Shown here: in pieces, positions 25,980-33,678 of the stretch | Numbering within the stretch: position 1 is the stretch's first letter | Layout of the letters: every line of letters begins with the position of its first letter | NCBI RefSeq assembly: GCF_003751225.1 | Contig: NZ_RJKE01000001.1 | Span: 9,672,001-9,736,000 of the forward strand | DNA: 64,000 bases | From: Actinocorallia herbida | Lineage (GTDB): Bacteria; Actinomycetota; Actinomycetes; Streptosporangiales; Streptosporangiaceae | Direction of reading: 5' to 3' | Position numbers and translations under genes: made by a program | Notes under the pieces: generated by a model | The model's input: the letters and a program-made list of their open reading frames with translations, nothing else | Told to the model about the DNA's origin: nothing | The model's database searches: none

Positions 25980-26049
25980 ACAGAACTTTCCGCGCCCTCC
26001 CGTCATCTGACCCACCACGGTGGATCTTCGACGGGAGGGCGTTCTCATG
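25980..26049 (+). repeat. Duplicated leader, copy 1 (relic of a permease 3' end plus leader)
   Basis: About 70 bp aligning with 26976-27046: ACAGAACTTT, then TCTGACCCA and CACGGTGGATCTTCG followed by CGGGAGGGC are shared almost base for base. In copy 2 the left part encodes the last residues of the upstream permease (QNFSGPSGV and stop). Copy 1 has the same frame and TGA (QNFPRPPVI and stop) but no permease in front of it. Confidence 0.85.
25995..26039 (+). promoter_or_regulatory. Hairpin that would occlude the Shine-Dalgarno of the 26047 gene
   Basis: CCCTCCCGTC (25995-26004) pairs perfectly with GACGGGAGGG (26030-26039), which contains the ribosome binding site of the ATG at 26047. The 25-nt loop holds a nested CCAC/GTGG hairpin. 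This would restrict translation unless opened. Confidence 0.6.
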
Positions 26050-27006
26050 CGCGGGGCGCTGCTCGTGGCCCGACAGGAGCTGGGCGCCAGCGTGCGCAAA
26101 GGCCGCTGGAAGGCCCTGCTGGCAGGCTGGACGCTGGTCGTGGGCCTGCTGGCGACGGTCCTCTACCGGACCTTCGGCGCCGAGGTCGACGGCGCGGATC
26201 TCCACGCCGGGGTGTGCGGGGCGCTGGTGCCCCTCGTCCTCCTGCTGGTCCTGTGCGCCGCGCCGGTGTTCGCCACCCGTCAGGTCGGCGGCGGACGGGG
26301 CTCGGGCTCCCTGCCCGCCCCGGCGCTGGGCGGGCTGCTGACGTCCTGGGGCACGGGCCTCGTCCTCCTGGCGCCGACCGTGCCCTTCCTCGCCGTGTCC
26401 GTGCTCACCGGGGCCGTGGGGCCGTTCCGGGCACTGGCCTGCCTCGTGGTGGCGGGACTGCTCGTCGGCGTGGTCTGCGCGCTCGGCCGGCTCTGCTCGA
26501 CGGCCGGGCGGCGCGGCGTCGCGGCCCTGCTGTCGGCGCTGACGGTCGGCGGGCTGGTCTTCGGCACCGTGCTCGCCTACTTCCTGAGCTTCCTGCTCCA
26601 GCCCCCGGCGGTGCCCGACGAGGGAGAGGGCGGCCCGTGGTGGCTGCTCGCCGCGAACCCGCTGATCGTCCTCGCCGACGCCGCGCCCCTGGACTCCTCG
26701 CGGATCGTCTGCGCGCGGGTGGAACCGAACGTCGAGCACTGCGAGCGGGAGGGCGGCGGCGACCTGCTGTCCCAGATGAGCTTCCTCATGCGCGACCTGA
26801 GGGCCGAAGACCGCTCTTACGAGTCCTACGGCGCCTACGTCGATCTCGACGAAGGGCGGGGAGGCCCCGGCCTGAACCCCGTCTGGCCCTACGGCCTGGG
26901 CATCGATCTGGCCCTCGCCGCCGGCGCGCTCACCCTGACCGTAAGGCGCCTCCGGCGTCCCGTCCGAGCACCGCGACAGAACTTTTCCGGCCCTTCCGGC
27001 GTCTGA
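26047..27006 (+). CDS. ABC-2-like permease A, lacking a cytoplasmic loop
   Basis: This 319-residue membrane protein is paralogous to the 27756-28769 product. Its helices are at about 23-42, 62-80, 105-130, 140-160, 165-190 and 290-308, with a large loop (about 195-285) beginning GPWWLLAANPLIVLADA. Where the paralogue has a conserved cytoplasmic segment (RDTLALLQLTRLTP...LGKLLA), this protein has a shorter Gly/Ser/Pro stretch (GGGRGSGSLPAPALGG). That segment normally contacts the ATPase, so coupling may be lost. The ATG at 26047 is preferred to a GTG at 26020 because GGAGG lies 8 bp upstream of it. Confidence 0.75.
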   Translation: MRGALLVARQELGASVRKGRWKALLAGWTLVVGLLATVLYRTFGAEVDGADLHAGVCGALVPLVLLLVLCAAPVFATRQVGGGRGSGSLPAPALGGLLTSWGTGLVLLAPTVPFLAVSVLTGAVGPFRALACLVVAGLLVGVVCALGRLCSTAGRRGVAALLSALTVGGLVFGTVLAYFLSFLLQPPAVPDEGEGGPWWLLAANPLIVLADAAPLDSSRIVCARVEPNVEHCEREGGGDLLSQMSFLMRDLRAEDRSYESYGAYVDLDEGRGGPGLNPVWPYGLGIDLALAAGALTLTVRRLRRPVRAPRQNFSGPSGV

Positions 27007-27046
27007 CCCAGCACGGTGGATCTTCGGCGGGAGGGCTGCTCGCATG
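26976..27046 (+). repeat. Duplicated leader, copy 2
   Basis: Second copy of the leader described at 25980-26049. It covers the last codons of permease A, its TGA, the spacer and the Shine-Dalgarno/ATG of the ATPase gene. Confidence 0.85.
26991..27035 (+). promoter_or_regulatory. Hairpin over the Shine-Dalgarno of the ATPase gene
   Basis: CCCTTCCG (26991-26998) pairs with CGGGAGGG (27028-27035) through eight pairs, including one G-U; a ninth position is mismatched and the tenth pairs again. The Shine-Dalgarno of the ATG at 27044 is in the right arm, as in copy 1, so the pairing potential is largely preserved despite divergence. Confidence 0.55.
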
Positions 27047-27754
27047 GCGGACATCGGGGTCGGGGTGCGGGCGACCGGGGTCGCGTACGCGTTCGGGAGG
27101 ACCCAGGTCCTCGCCGGGGTGGATCTGAGCGTCCCCTACGGCCGGGTGACCGGCCTCGTCGGGGAGAAGGGCGAGGGAAAGACCACGCTGCTGCTCGTCC
27201 TGGCGACGCTGCTCGCGCCCGACACGGGCCGGGTCGAGATCGCCGGGGTGGACGCCGTGGCCAGGCCGGCCGAGGCGCGGGCGGCACTCGGCTGGCTGCC
27301 CGACACGTTCGGCGTCCACGACAGGCTCACGGTCGTCGAGTACCTCGATCTCTTCGGCGCGGCGCACCGGCTGCACGCCCGCGACGTGGCGGTCCGCACG
27401 GGCGAACTCCTGGCGCTCACGGGGCTCGCCGGCCAGGCGCGTGAGCGCGTCCACGCGCTTCCACGCGGGCAGAGACAGAGGCTCGGGCTCGCCCGCGCGC
27501 TGGTGCACCGGCCGAGGGTGCTGCTACTCGACGAGCCGCTCTCCGGCCTCGACTCCGCAGCTCGGGCGGCCCTGCGCGACCTGCTGCTGCGGCTGGCGGC
27601 AGAGGAGGGCACCGCGATCCTCCTGTCCGGCGGTGCGCTCACCGAGATGGCCGGCCTCGCCGACCGGGTCGTCCTCCTGGACCGGGGCCGCGCGGTGGGT
27701 GAACGGCCGGCCTCCGGCCCGTTCCCGGATCTCGGTCCGCGAGAGGTGCGCTGA
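27044..27754 (+). CDS. ABC transporter ATPase without H-loop histidine
   Basis: This 236-residue ATPase has Walker A GEKGEGKTT (acidic residues replace the usual PNGAG), a degenerate signature LPRGQRQRLGLARAL, Walker B VLLLDEPLSGLD and a D-loop. At the position of the switch histidine (usual pattern SSHILAE) it reads SGGALTEM, so the conserved His is a Gly. That His normally senses the gamma-phosphate, so ATPase activity may be weak. It is flanked by two paralogous permeases and begins behind the duplicated leader. Substrate unknown. Confidence 0.88.
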   Translation: MADIGVGVRATGVAYAFGRTQVLAGVDLSVPYGRVTGLVGEKGEGKTTLLLVLATLLAPDTGRVEIAGVDAVARPAEARAALGWLPDTFGVHDRLTVVEYLDLFGAAHRLHARDVAVRTGELLALTGLAGQARERVHALPRGQRQRLGLARALVHRPRVLLLDEPLSGLDSAARAALRDLLLRLAAEEGTAILLSGGALTEMAGLADRVVLLDRGRAVGERPASGPFPDLGPREVR

Positions 27755-27755
27755 A

Positions 27756-28769
27756 ATGCCGAGTGCACGGGGAGTACTGCTGGTCGCCGGGCTGGACACG
27801 CGCGCCAGAATGCGTTCGGTCCGCTGGAGGTGGCTGCTCGCCCTCTGGACCGCGGGCGTGGGGCTCACCGCCTTCGTCCTGCACCGGGCCCTCGCCGGCG
27901 AGATCGACGCCGCCGATCTCGACCGCGCGTTCTCAGGCACGCTGCTCTTCCTCGTCCTGCTGCCGGTCCTGTGCGCCGCGTCGGCGCTCGGTGCCCGGTC
28001 GGTCAACGGGAAGCACAAAAGGGACACGCTGGCGCTGCTCCAGCTCACCCGGCTGACTCCCGCGGACCTCGCGCTGGGCAAGCTGCTGGCGTCCTGGGGC
28101 AGCGGTGTGCTGCTGCTCTCGCTGACCGCGCCGTTCCTCGCCCGGCCCCTGGTCCAGGACGGTTTCGGAGGGCTCCGCGCGCTCGTGTCCTTCGGGTCGA
28201 GCGCGCTTCTCATCGGCGTGGTGTGCGCGATCGGCCAGTTCTTCTCCGCCGTCGCCGCGCGGACGGTCACCGCGGTCCTGCTGTCCTGTCTGACGGTCTT
28301 CGGGCTGGTCTTCGGCACGTTGATCGCCTACTGGCCGACCTCCGCGTTCCGGCCCCTGACGCCGGGGGATCCGGGCGACCAGGACGACGGGGGCGCCTGG
28401 TGGCTGCTCGCGGCGAATCCGTTCGTCACCGTCGCCGACGCCGTGCCCAAGGAGAAGAGCCGCATGCTCTGCGTGCCCGCCGGACCCGGTCTGAGCATCG
28501 ACCGCTGCGCCCAGCAGGAGCCGGACCTCGACCTCCTCGCGATGATCAGCTTCGACGTCCGCGACCTGGCGGCCGACGAGGTGATCTACGACGCCTACAG
28601 CGAGGCGGCCTCGGCCGACGAGGGGACTCCGGGCGGCGAAGGGCTGAAGCCGGTCTGGCACTACGGCCTGGGCTTCGACCTGGTGCTCGCCGCGGGCGCG
28701 GTCGCCCTGACCGTCCGCAGGTTGCGCCTGCCGATGCGCGATCCCGCCCCGAGGACCCGCCTGCCCTGA
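27756..28769 (+). CDS. ABC-2-like permease B
   Basis: This 337-residue paralogue of permease A has about six helices and an extracytoplasmic loop beginning GAWWLLAANPFVTVADA. The putative ATPase-contact segment (KRDTLALLQLTRLTP, then LALGKLLASWG) is intact, unlike in A. GAGAGG lies nine bases before the ATG at 27756, which is one base past the ATPase stop region; the frame is open further upstream inside the ATPase gene but without a plausible start. Two cysteine-containing loop segments (MLCVPAG, IDRCAQQ) match positions in A (IVCARVE, EHCERE). Confidence 0.85.
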   Translation: MPSARGVLLVAGLDTRARMRSVRWRWLLALWTAGVGLTAFVLHRALAGEIDAADLDRAFSGTLLFLVLLPVLCAASALGARSVNGKHKRDTLALLQLTRLTPADLALGKLLASWGSGVLLLSLTAPFLARPLVQDGFGGLRALVSFGSSALLIGVVCAIGQFFSAVAARTVTAVLLSCLTVFGLVFGTLIAYWPTSAFRPLTPGDPGDQDDGGAWWLLAANPFVTVADAVPKEKSRMLCVPAGPGLSIDRCAQQEPDLDLLAMISFDVRDLAADEVIYDAYSEAASADEGTPGGEGLKPVWHYGLGFDLVLAAGAVALTVRRLRLPMRDPAPRTRLP

Positions 28770-28775
28770 GATCGG

Positions 28776-28781
28776 TACGCT
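28776..28781 (+). promoter_or_regulatory. -10-like hexamer of acpS
   Basis: TACGCT lies 6 nt before the GTG start at 28788, consistent with a leaderless mRNA. It marks a transcription unit boundary after the ABC cluster. Confidence 0.4.
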
Positions 28782-28787
28782 CGGGGG

Positions 28788-29141
28788 GTGATCGTGGGCG
28801 TGGGGATCGACGTGGTGGACGTGGCGCGGTTCGGGGCGGCGCTGGCGCGGACGCCGAAGCTGCGGGAGCGGCTGTTCACCGAGGGTGAGCGGGATCTTCC
28901 GGTGCGGTCCCTGGCCGCGCGGTTCGCGGCCAAGGAGGCGCTGGCCAAGGCGCTGGGCGCACCGGGCGGGCTGCTGTGGACCGACGCGGAGATCCGGCGG
29001 GGCGCGGCGGGCCGGCCGTCCCTGCACGTCACGGGCACGATCTCGGCGGTCGCCGACCCGCTCGGGATCACCGCCTGGCATGTGTCGCTCAGCCACGACG
29101 GCGGGATCGCGACCGCGATGGTGATCGCCGAGGCGGGCTGA
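28788..29141 (+). CDS. acpS: Holo-[acyl-carrier-protein] synthase
   Basis: This 117-residue phosphopantetheinyl transferase attaches 4'-phosphopantetheine from CoA to the acyl carrier protein. The N-terminal [12 protein letters not shown] holds the Mg2+-binding Asp. [12 protein letters not shown] holds the Glu/Lys pair, and the C-terminal [19 protein letters not shown] is typical. The length matches AcpS (115-125). The start is GTG. It heads the block continuing with nnr and alr. Confidence 0.95.
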   Translation: MIVGVGIDVVDVARFGAALARTPKLRERLFTEGERDLPVRSLAARFAAKEALAKALGAPGGLLWTDAEIRRGAAGRPSLHVTGTISAVADPLGITAWHVSLSHDGGIATAMVIAEAG

Positions 29142-29209
29142 GCGGGTAGGACGCCGGAGACGGGCCCACGGGCGAGACATCCCTTCATCCCTTTTCGCAG
29201 GAGGCGGCG

Positions 29210-30754
29210 GTGCGGTACGCGCACGCGGTGGACGAGGTACGGGCCGCTGAGGCGGCGCTCATGGCACGGCTGCCGGAGGGCACGCTGATGCAGCGGGCCG
29301 CGGCGGGGCTCGCCGCCGTGTGCGCGCAGCTGCTCGGCGGCCTCTACGGCTCCCGCGTGCTGCTGCTCGTCGGCAGCGGGGACAACGGAGGCGACGCCCT
29401 GTACGCGGGCGCGCGCCTGGCGCGCAGGGGCGCCCACGTGACGGCCGCGCTGGCCGCGCAGAAGACGCATCCCGAAGGGCTCGCCGATTTCAGGGCGGCT
29501 GGAGGCCGCGTCCTGGATTACGCCCGTTTGGAGTCCCTGCTGTCCCCGGGAGAAGGCTCCGCGCCCTCCTCGGCGGCCAGGCGGGCCTTCGAAGGCACCG
29601 ACCTGGTGATCGACGGCCTTACCGGCATCGGAGGCCGGGGCGCCCTGCGCGGCCTGTACGGGGCACTCGTCAGGGCCCTGCCCGAGGAGGCCGCGGTGGT
29701 GGCGTGCGACATCCCGAGCGGGGTCGACGCCGACACCGGCGAGGTCGCCGACACCGCGGTCCGGGCCGACGTGACGGTCACGTTCGGCACGCTCAAGCCC
29801 GGCCTGCTCATCGATCCGGGGGCCGCGCACGCGGGGGTCGTCGAACTCGTCGACATCGGCCTCACCGGGCTGCCCGAGCCCGCCGTCATCGCCCCGGCCA
29901 CCGCGGACGTCAGGCCGCCCCGCCCGGAGGCGGAGACCGACAAGTACCGGCGCGGCGTCGTAGGGGTGATCGCCGGGGGCGCGCGGTTCACCGGGGCCGC
30001 GCTGCTCTCGGTCGGCGCGGCGCTGCGCGGCGGCGCGGGCATGGTCCGGTTCGCCTCGGCCGCCCGGGTGGTCGCGCTGGTCGACGCGCGCTGGCCGGAG
30101 ACCGTCACCACGGTCCTGCCCGAGGCGGCCCCGGGCGACGACACGGAGCCCGATCTCGACGCCGTCGGCCGGGTCCAGGCCTGGGTGGTCGGCCCCGGCC
30201 TCGGCGTCGACGCGCGAGGAGAACGCCTGGTCAAGGCCACCCTGCGCAGCGAGGTGCCCGTGCTCGTCGACGCCGACGGGCTCACCGTCCTCGCGGGGCT
30301 CCCGGCCGGGGTGCGCCGCGCCCTGCTGGACCGCCGGGCCCCGACGCTGCTCACCCCGCACGCGGGCGAGCTGTCCCGGCTGCTGAACGTCGGCCGCGAT
30401 CAGATCGAGGCGCGCAGGCTCGTCCATGTCCGCGCCGCGGCCGCCGGCCTCGGTGTGACGGTCCTGCTCAAGGGCTCCACGACGCTCGTCGCCGATCCGG
30501 GCGGCCAGGTCCGGGCCAATCTCACGGGCACGCCCTGGCTGGCCACCGCGGGCTCCGGAGACGTCCTGTCGGGCCTCGCCGGGGCGCTGCTCGCGCAGGG
30601 CGTCGACGCCGCCGACGCCGGGGCCTGGGCCGCCCACCTGCACGGACTGGCCGCCCGGATCGCCGCGGCGCCCCGGCGCGGCCTCGCGCCCGCGCCGATC
30701 ACCGCGGAGGACGTTCTCGCCGCGCTGCCAGAGGCGTTCGCGCAACTGTCCTGA
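29210..30754 (+). CDS. nnr: Bifunctional NAD(P)H-hydrate epimerase / ADP-dependent dehydratase
   Basis: This 514-residue fusion repairs hydrated NADH and NADPH. The N-terminal YjeF epimerase domain (about 1-215) has VGSGDNGGDALYAGARLARRG and ACDIPSGVDADTG. The C-terminal carbohydrate-kinase-like dehydratase domain (about 225-505) has KYRRGVVGVIAGG, RGGAGMVRF and the nucleotide-binding TAGSGDVLSGLAGALLAQG. The start is GTG with GGAGGCGG upstream. alr follows after 63 bp; this order is common in actinobacteria. Confidence 0.95.
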   Translation: MRYAHAVDEVRAAEAALMARLPEGTLMQRAAAGLAAVCAQLLGGLYGSRVLLLVGSGDNGGDALYAGARLARRGAHVTAALAAQKTHPEGLADFRAAGGRVLDYARLESLLSPGEGSAPSSAARRAFEGTDLVIDGLTGIGGRGALRGLYGALVRALPEEAAVVACDIPSGVDADTGEVADTAVRADVTVTFGTLKPGLLIDPGAAHAGVVELVDIGLTGLPEPAVIAPATADVRPPRPEAETDKYRRGVVGVIAGGARFTGAALLSVGAALRGGAGMVRFASAARVVALVDARWPETVTTVLPEAAPGDDTEPDLDAVGRVQAWVVGPGLGVDARGERLVKATLRSEVPVLVDADGLTVLAGLPAGVRRALLDRRAPTLLTPHAGELSRLLNVGRDQIEARRLVHVRAAAAGLGVTVLLKGSTTLVADPGGQVRANLTGTPWLATAGSGDVLSGLAGALLAQGVDAADAGAWAAHLHGLAARIAAAPRRGLAPAPITAEDVLAALPEAFAQLS

Positions 30755-30803
30755 GCTGCGCCGACCCGCGCGCGGTCTTGCCCGAGCTCCCCGCCGGGTG
30801 CGG

Positions 30804-30809
30804 CAGACT
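30804..30809 (+). promoter_or_regulatory. -10-like hexamer of alr
   Basis: CAGACT lies 8 nt before the alr ATG at 30818. The gap TGGGGACC is not a good Shine-Dalgarno at this distance, so a leaderless start is possible. Confidence 0.3.
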
Positions 30810-30817
30810 TGGGGACC

Positions 30818-31930
30818 ATGACGCATCCGACGCGCGCGCTGGTCGACCTCTCGGCCATCCGGGACAATGTGCGGCTGCTCGCCGAGGCCGCGGGCCGGCC
30901 CGTGATGGCGATGGTCAAGGCCGACGCCTACGGGCACGGGGCCGTCCCGGTGGCGAAGGCCGCATTGGAGGCCGGCGCGTCCTGGCTCGGCGTCGCGTTC
31001 GCCGACGAGGCCCTGGCGCTGCGCGCGGCGGGGATCACCGCCCCGGTGCTCGCCGGGGTCTGCCCGCCGGACACCGACTTCGCCGCGGCGATCGCGGGCG
31101 GGGTCGACCTGGGCGTCGGCTCGGTCGGGCTGGTCCGCGCGGTCGCGGCGGCCGCCGCCGCGAAGGGCGTCCCCGCCCGGATCCATCTGAAGGCCGACAC
31201 CGGGATGTCGCGCGGCGGGCAGACCCGCGACGGCTGGCCCGCGCTGGTCGAGGCCGCGTTGAAGGCCGAGGCCGAGGGGGCCGTCCGGATCATCGGGCTC
31301 TGGTCGCACATGGCCTGCTCCGACGAGCCGGAGCACCCGTCGGTGGCCCGGCAGACGGCGGCCTTCGCCGAGATGGTCGGCTACGCCGAGCGCGCGGGCG
31401 TCCGGCCCGAGCTACGGCATCTGGCGAACTCCTCGGCGGCCCTGCACCTGCCCGAGACGCGCTGGGACCTCATCCGTCCCGGCCTGGCGATCTACGGGCT
31501 GAACCCCGCGCCCGCGCTGCCCGATCCCGGCCTGCGCCCCGCGATGACCCTCACCTCCACGGTGACGGTCGCCAAGCGCGTCCCCGCAGGGTCGGGCGTG
31601 TCTTACGGCCACCTCTACATCACCGACCGGGAGACGACGGTCGCACTGGTCCCCGCCGGGTACGCCGACGGCGTCCCGCGCTCGGGCAGCAACGTGCTGG
31701 AGGTCCTGGCGGCAGGCCGCCGCCGGAAGATCGCCGGACGGGTCTGCATGGACCAGTTCGTGCTGGACGTCGGCGACGATCCGATCGAGGAGGGCGACGA
31801 GGTCGTCCTGTTCGGCCCCGGTGACCGCGGCGAGGCCACCGCGACGGACTGGGCCGACGCCGTCGGCACGGTCTCCTACGAGATCGTGACCCGGCTGGGC
31901 GGCCGGGTCCCGCGCGTGCACACCGACTGA
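30818..31930 (+). CDS. alr: Alanine racemase
   Basis: This 370-residue PLP enzyme interconverts L- and D-alanine for peptidoglycan. K34 in MVKADAYGHG forms the internal aldimine. The C-terminal domain carries the catalytic tyrosine in SYGHLY and the RVCMDQFVLDVG strand. The length matches the family. The ATG at 30818 is preferred over a TTG nine bases earlier. The alpha/beta-hydrolase, tsaE and tsaB genes follow on the same strand. Confidence 0.97.
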   Translation: MTHPTRALVDLSAIRDNVRLLAEAAGRPVMAMVKADAYGHGAVPVAKAALEAGASWLGVAFADEALALRAAGITAPVLAGVCPPDTDFAAAIAGGVDLGVGSVGLVRAVAAAAAAKGVPARIHLKADTGMSRGGQTRDGWPALVEAALKAEAEGAVRIIGLWSHMACSDEPEHPSVARQTAAFAEMVGYAERAGVRPELRHLANSSAALHLPETRWDLIRPGLAIYGLNPAPALPDPGLRPAMTLTSTVTVAKRVPAGSGVSYGHLYITDRETTVALVPAGYADGVPRSGSNVLEVLAAGRRRKIAGRVCMDQFVLDVGDDPIEEGDEVVLFGPGDRGEATATDWADAVGTVSYEIVTRLGGRVPRVHTD

Positions 31931-31985
31931 CCGCCGCGGCCTGAGCCCGCGGCCTTCCGTACCCAGCCCCGCAGGGAGGACGACT

Positions 31986-33110
31986 TTGGACGGACGGAGC
32001 AAGAGAAGACTCGGGATCGCCGGAGCCGTCGCCGGGGTGGGCGCGGCCGGCGTGGGCGCCGTGGTCGCGGCCCGCCAGTACGCGGTCGGCCGGGTCAGGG
32101 CCCAGCCGGACCCGGAGGCCGCCGAGCCTTTCGGGGAGCCGCGCGGAGACGCCCTGACCGTCCTCGCCGACGACGGGCTGCCCCTGTACGTCGAGGTGGA
32201 GGAGCCCGAGACGCCTCCGGCGCCGGGCACCCCGACCCTGGTGTTCTGCCACGGCTACTGCCTGAACCTGCACACCTGGCACTACCAGCGGCGCGATCTC
32301 ACGGGGTTCCGGCGGATCACCTGGGACCAGCGCAGCCACGGCAGGTCCGGGCGCAGCGACCCGCGCCGGGCGACCATCGACCAGACCGGCGCGGACCTCG
32401 CCGCGGTGCTGCGCGCGACGGTCGGCCGGGACGAGCCCGTGGTGCTCGTCGGGCACTCCATGGGCGGGATGACGCTGATGGCGTTCGCCGAGCGCCATCC
32501 GGAGGAGTTCGGCGGCAGGGTGCGCGGGGTCGCGCTGGTCAACACCTCGATGGGCGACATCCAGCAGATGACGCTCGGGTTGCCGCTGATCCTGGCCAAG
32601 GTGGCGCAGCCGCTCGCGCCGCGGGTCATCCGCGGGCTGGGCCGCCGGGGCGCGCTGGTGGACTCCTCCCGCGCGATCGGCGCGGATCTGGCGTTCTGGG
32701 TGATCCGCCGTATGGGCTTCGCCGACCGGACGATCAGCCCGACCGTGGTGGACTTCGTGGAGCGGATGGTCCGCGCGACCCCGTTCGAGGTGATCGCGGA
32801 GTTCTACCCGACCCTGATCGGGCACGACAAGCGCGCCGCCCTGGCCGTCCTGGACCGGGTTCCGGCGCTGGTGATGACGGGCGACGCGGATCTGCTGACC
32901 CCGGCGGCGCACGGCGCGGAGATCGCGGCGGGCCTGACGGACGTGGTGTACGTGGCGGTCGAGCCCGCGGGGCATCTGCTGCCGATGGAGCACCACGCGC
33001 GGGTGACCGAGGCGGTCCGGGCGCTCGCGGGACGGGTCACGGCGGCCCCGCCCCGGGTGCCGGGGCCCGCGCGGGGCGTCGAGGACGAGCCGGTGAAGGA
33101 GGAGCGGTGA
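31986..33110 (+). CDS. Alpha/beta hydrolase with N-terminal hydrophobic anchor
   Basis: This 374-residue protein has an N-terminal basic stretch and hydrophobic helix (about 9-30), a signal anchor, then an alpha/beta-hydrolase fold: oxyanion region FCHGYCLNLHTW, nucleophile elbow GHSMGG (Ser as nucleophile), the acid in GDADLLTP and the catalytic His in AGHLLPMEH. The substrate is unknown; lipase/esterase-like enzymes at this position between alr and tsaE are conserved in actinobacteria. The start is TTG with GGGAGG six bases upstream. The tsaE start overlaps its TGA. Confidence 0.88.
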   Translation: MDGRSKRRLGIAGAVAGVGAAGVGAVVAARQYAVGRVRAQPDPEAAEPFGEPRGDALTVLADDGLPLYVEVEEPETPPAPGTPTLVFCHGYCLNLHTWHYQRRDLTGFRRITWDQRSHGRSGRSDPRRATIDQTGADLAAVLRATVGRDEPVVLVGHSMGGMTLMAFAERHPEEFGGRVRGVALVNTSMGDIQQMTLGLPLILAKVAQPLAPRVIRGLGRRGALVDSSRAIGADLAFWVIRRMGFADRTISPTVVDFVERMVRATPFEVIAEFYPTLIGHDKRAALAVLDRVPALVMTGDADLLTPAAHGAEIAAGLTDVVYVAVEPAGHLLPMEHHARVTEAVRALAGRVTAAPPRVPGPARGVEDEPVKEER

Positions 33111-33568
33111 GGATAGACACGGCGGAGCGGATGCACTCCCTGGGCCTGGCCCTGGGCGGGCTGCTACGCGCGGGGGACCTCGTGGTCCTGACGGGGGGTC
33201 TCGGCGCGGGCAAGACCACGCTGACCCGGGGCATCGGGGAGGGCCTCGGGGTGCGCGGCCCGGTGACATCGCCCACTTTCGTCATCGCGCGGGTGCACCC
33301 GCCGCTGGCCGGGGGGCCGCCGCTGGTCCATGTGGACGCCTACCGGCTCGGCGGGTTCGCCGAGGTCGACGATCTCGACCTGGACGCCGACCTCGCGGCC
33401 GCGGTCACCGTGGTGGAGTGGGGCGAGGGCCTGGTCGAGGGCCTTGCCGAAGATCGTCTCGAAGTGCGGATGAGCCGGGTCGGCGACACCGAGTCCCGCG
33501 ACGTGACGATCACCGGCGTGGGGGGCCGCTGGGCCGGGTCTGAACTGAACGGGATCGTTCCAGATTAG
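33107..33568 (+). CDS. tsaE: tRNA t6A biosynthesis ATPase TsaE
   Basis: This 153-residue P-loop ATPase is required, with TsaB and TsaD, for N6-threonylcarbamoyladenosine at position 37 of ANN-decoding tRNAs. It shows Walker A GGLGAGKTTLTRG, SPTFVIARV and HVDAYRLGG, then VEWGEGL. The GTG start overlaps the hydrolase stop by 4 bp. tsaB, rimI and tsaD follow after the exported-protein gene. Confidence 0.95.
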   Translation: MRIDTAERMHSLGLALGGLLRAGDLVVLTGGLGAGKTTLTRGIGEGLGVRGPVTSPTFVIARVHPPLAGGPPLVHVDAYRLGGFAEVDDLDLDADLAAAVTVVEWGEGLVEGLAEDRLEVRMSRVGDTESRDVTITGVGGRWAGSELNGIVPD

Positions 33569-33678
33569 ATAGGTATGCCCTGGTACTCGCAGTTTCTCGT
33601 TTGCGTGCCGTAACCTCTAGCGAACATCTTTGGTAAGAGCGCACTTTCCCGGGACAAGACGGGTATAGGAGTCCTCCA

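Noticed and set aside
24041-25981. A 646-codon frame antisense to glmS
   Set aside because: It mirrors the strong third-position GC of glmS on the other strand. There is no domain, and glmS is certain.
28788-29141. acpS as a marker of a polyketide or peptide cluster
   Set aside because: It is a short AcpS in the conserved nnr-alr housekeeping block; no synthase genes occur in the window.
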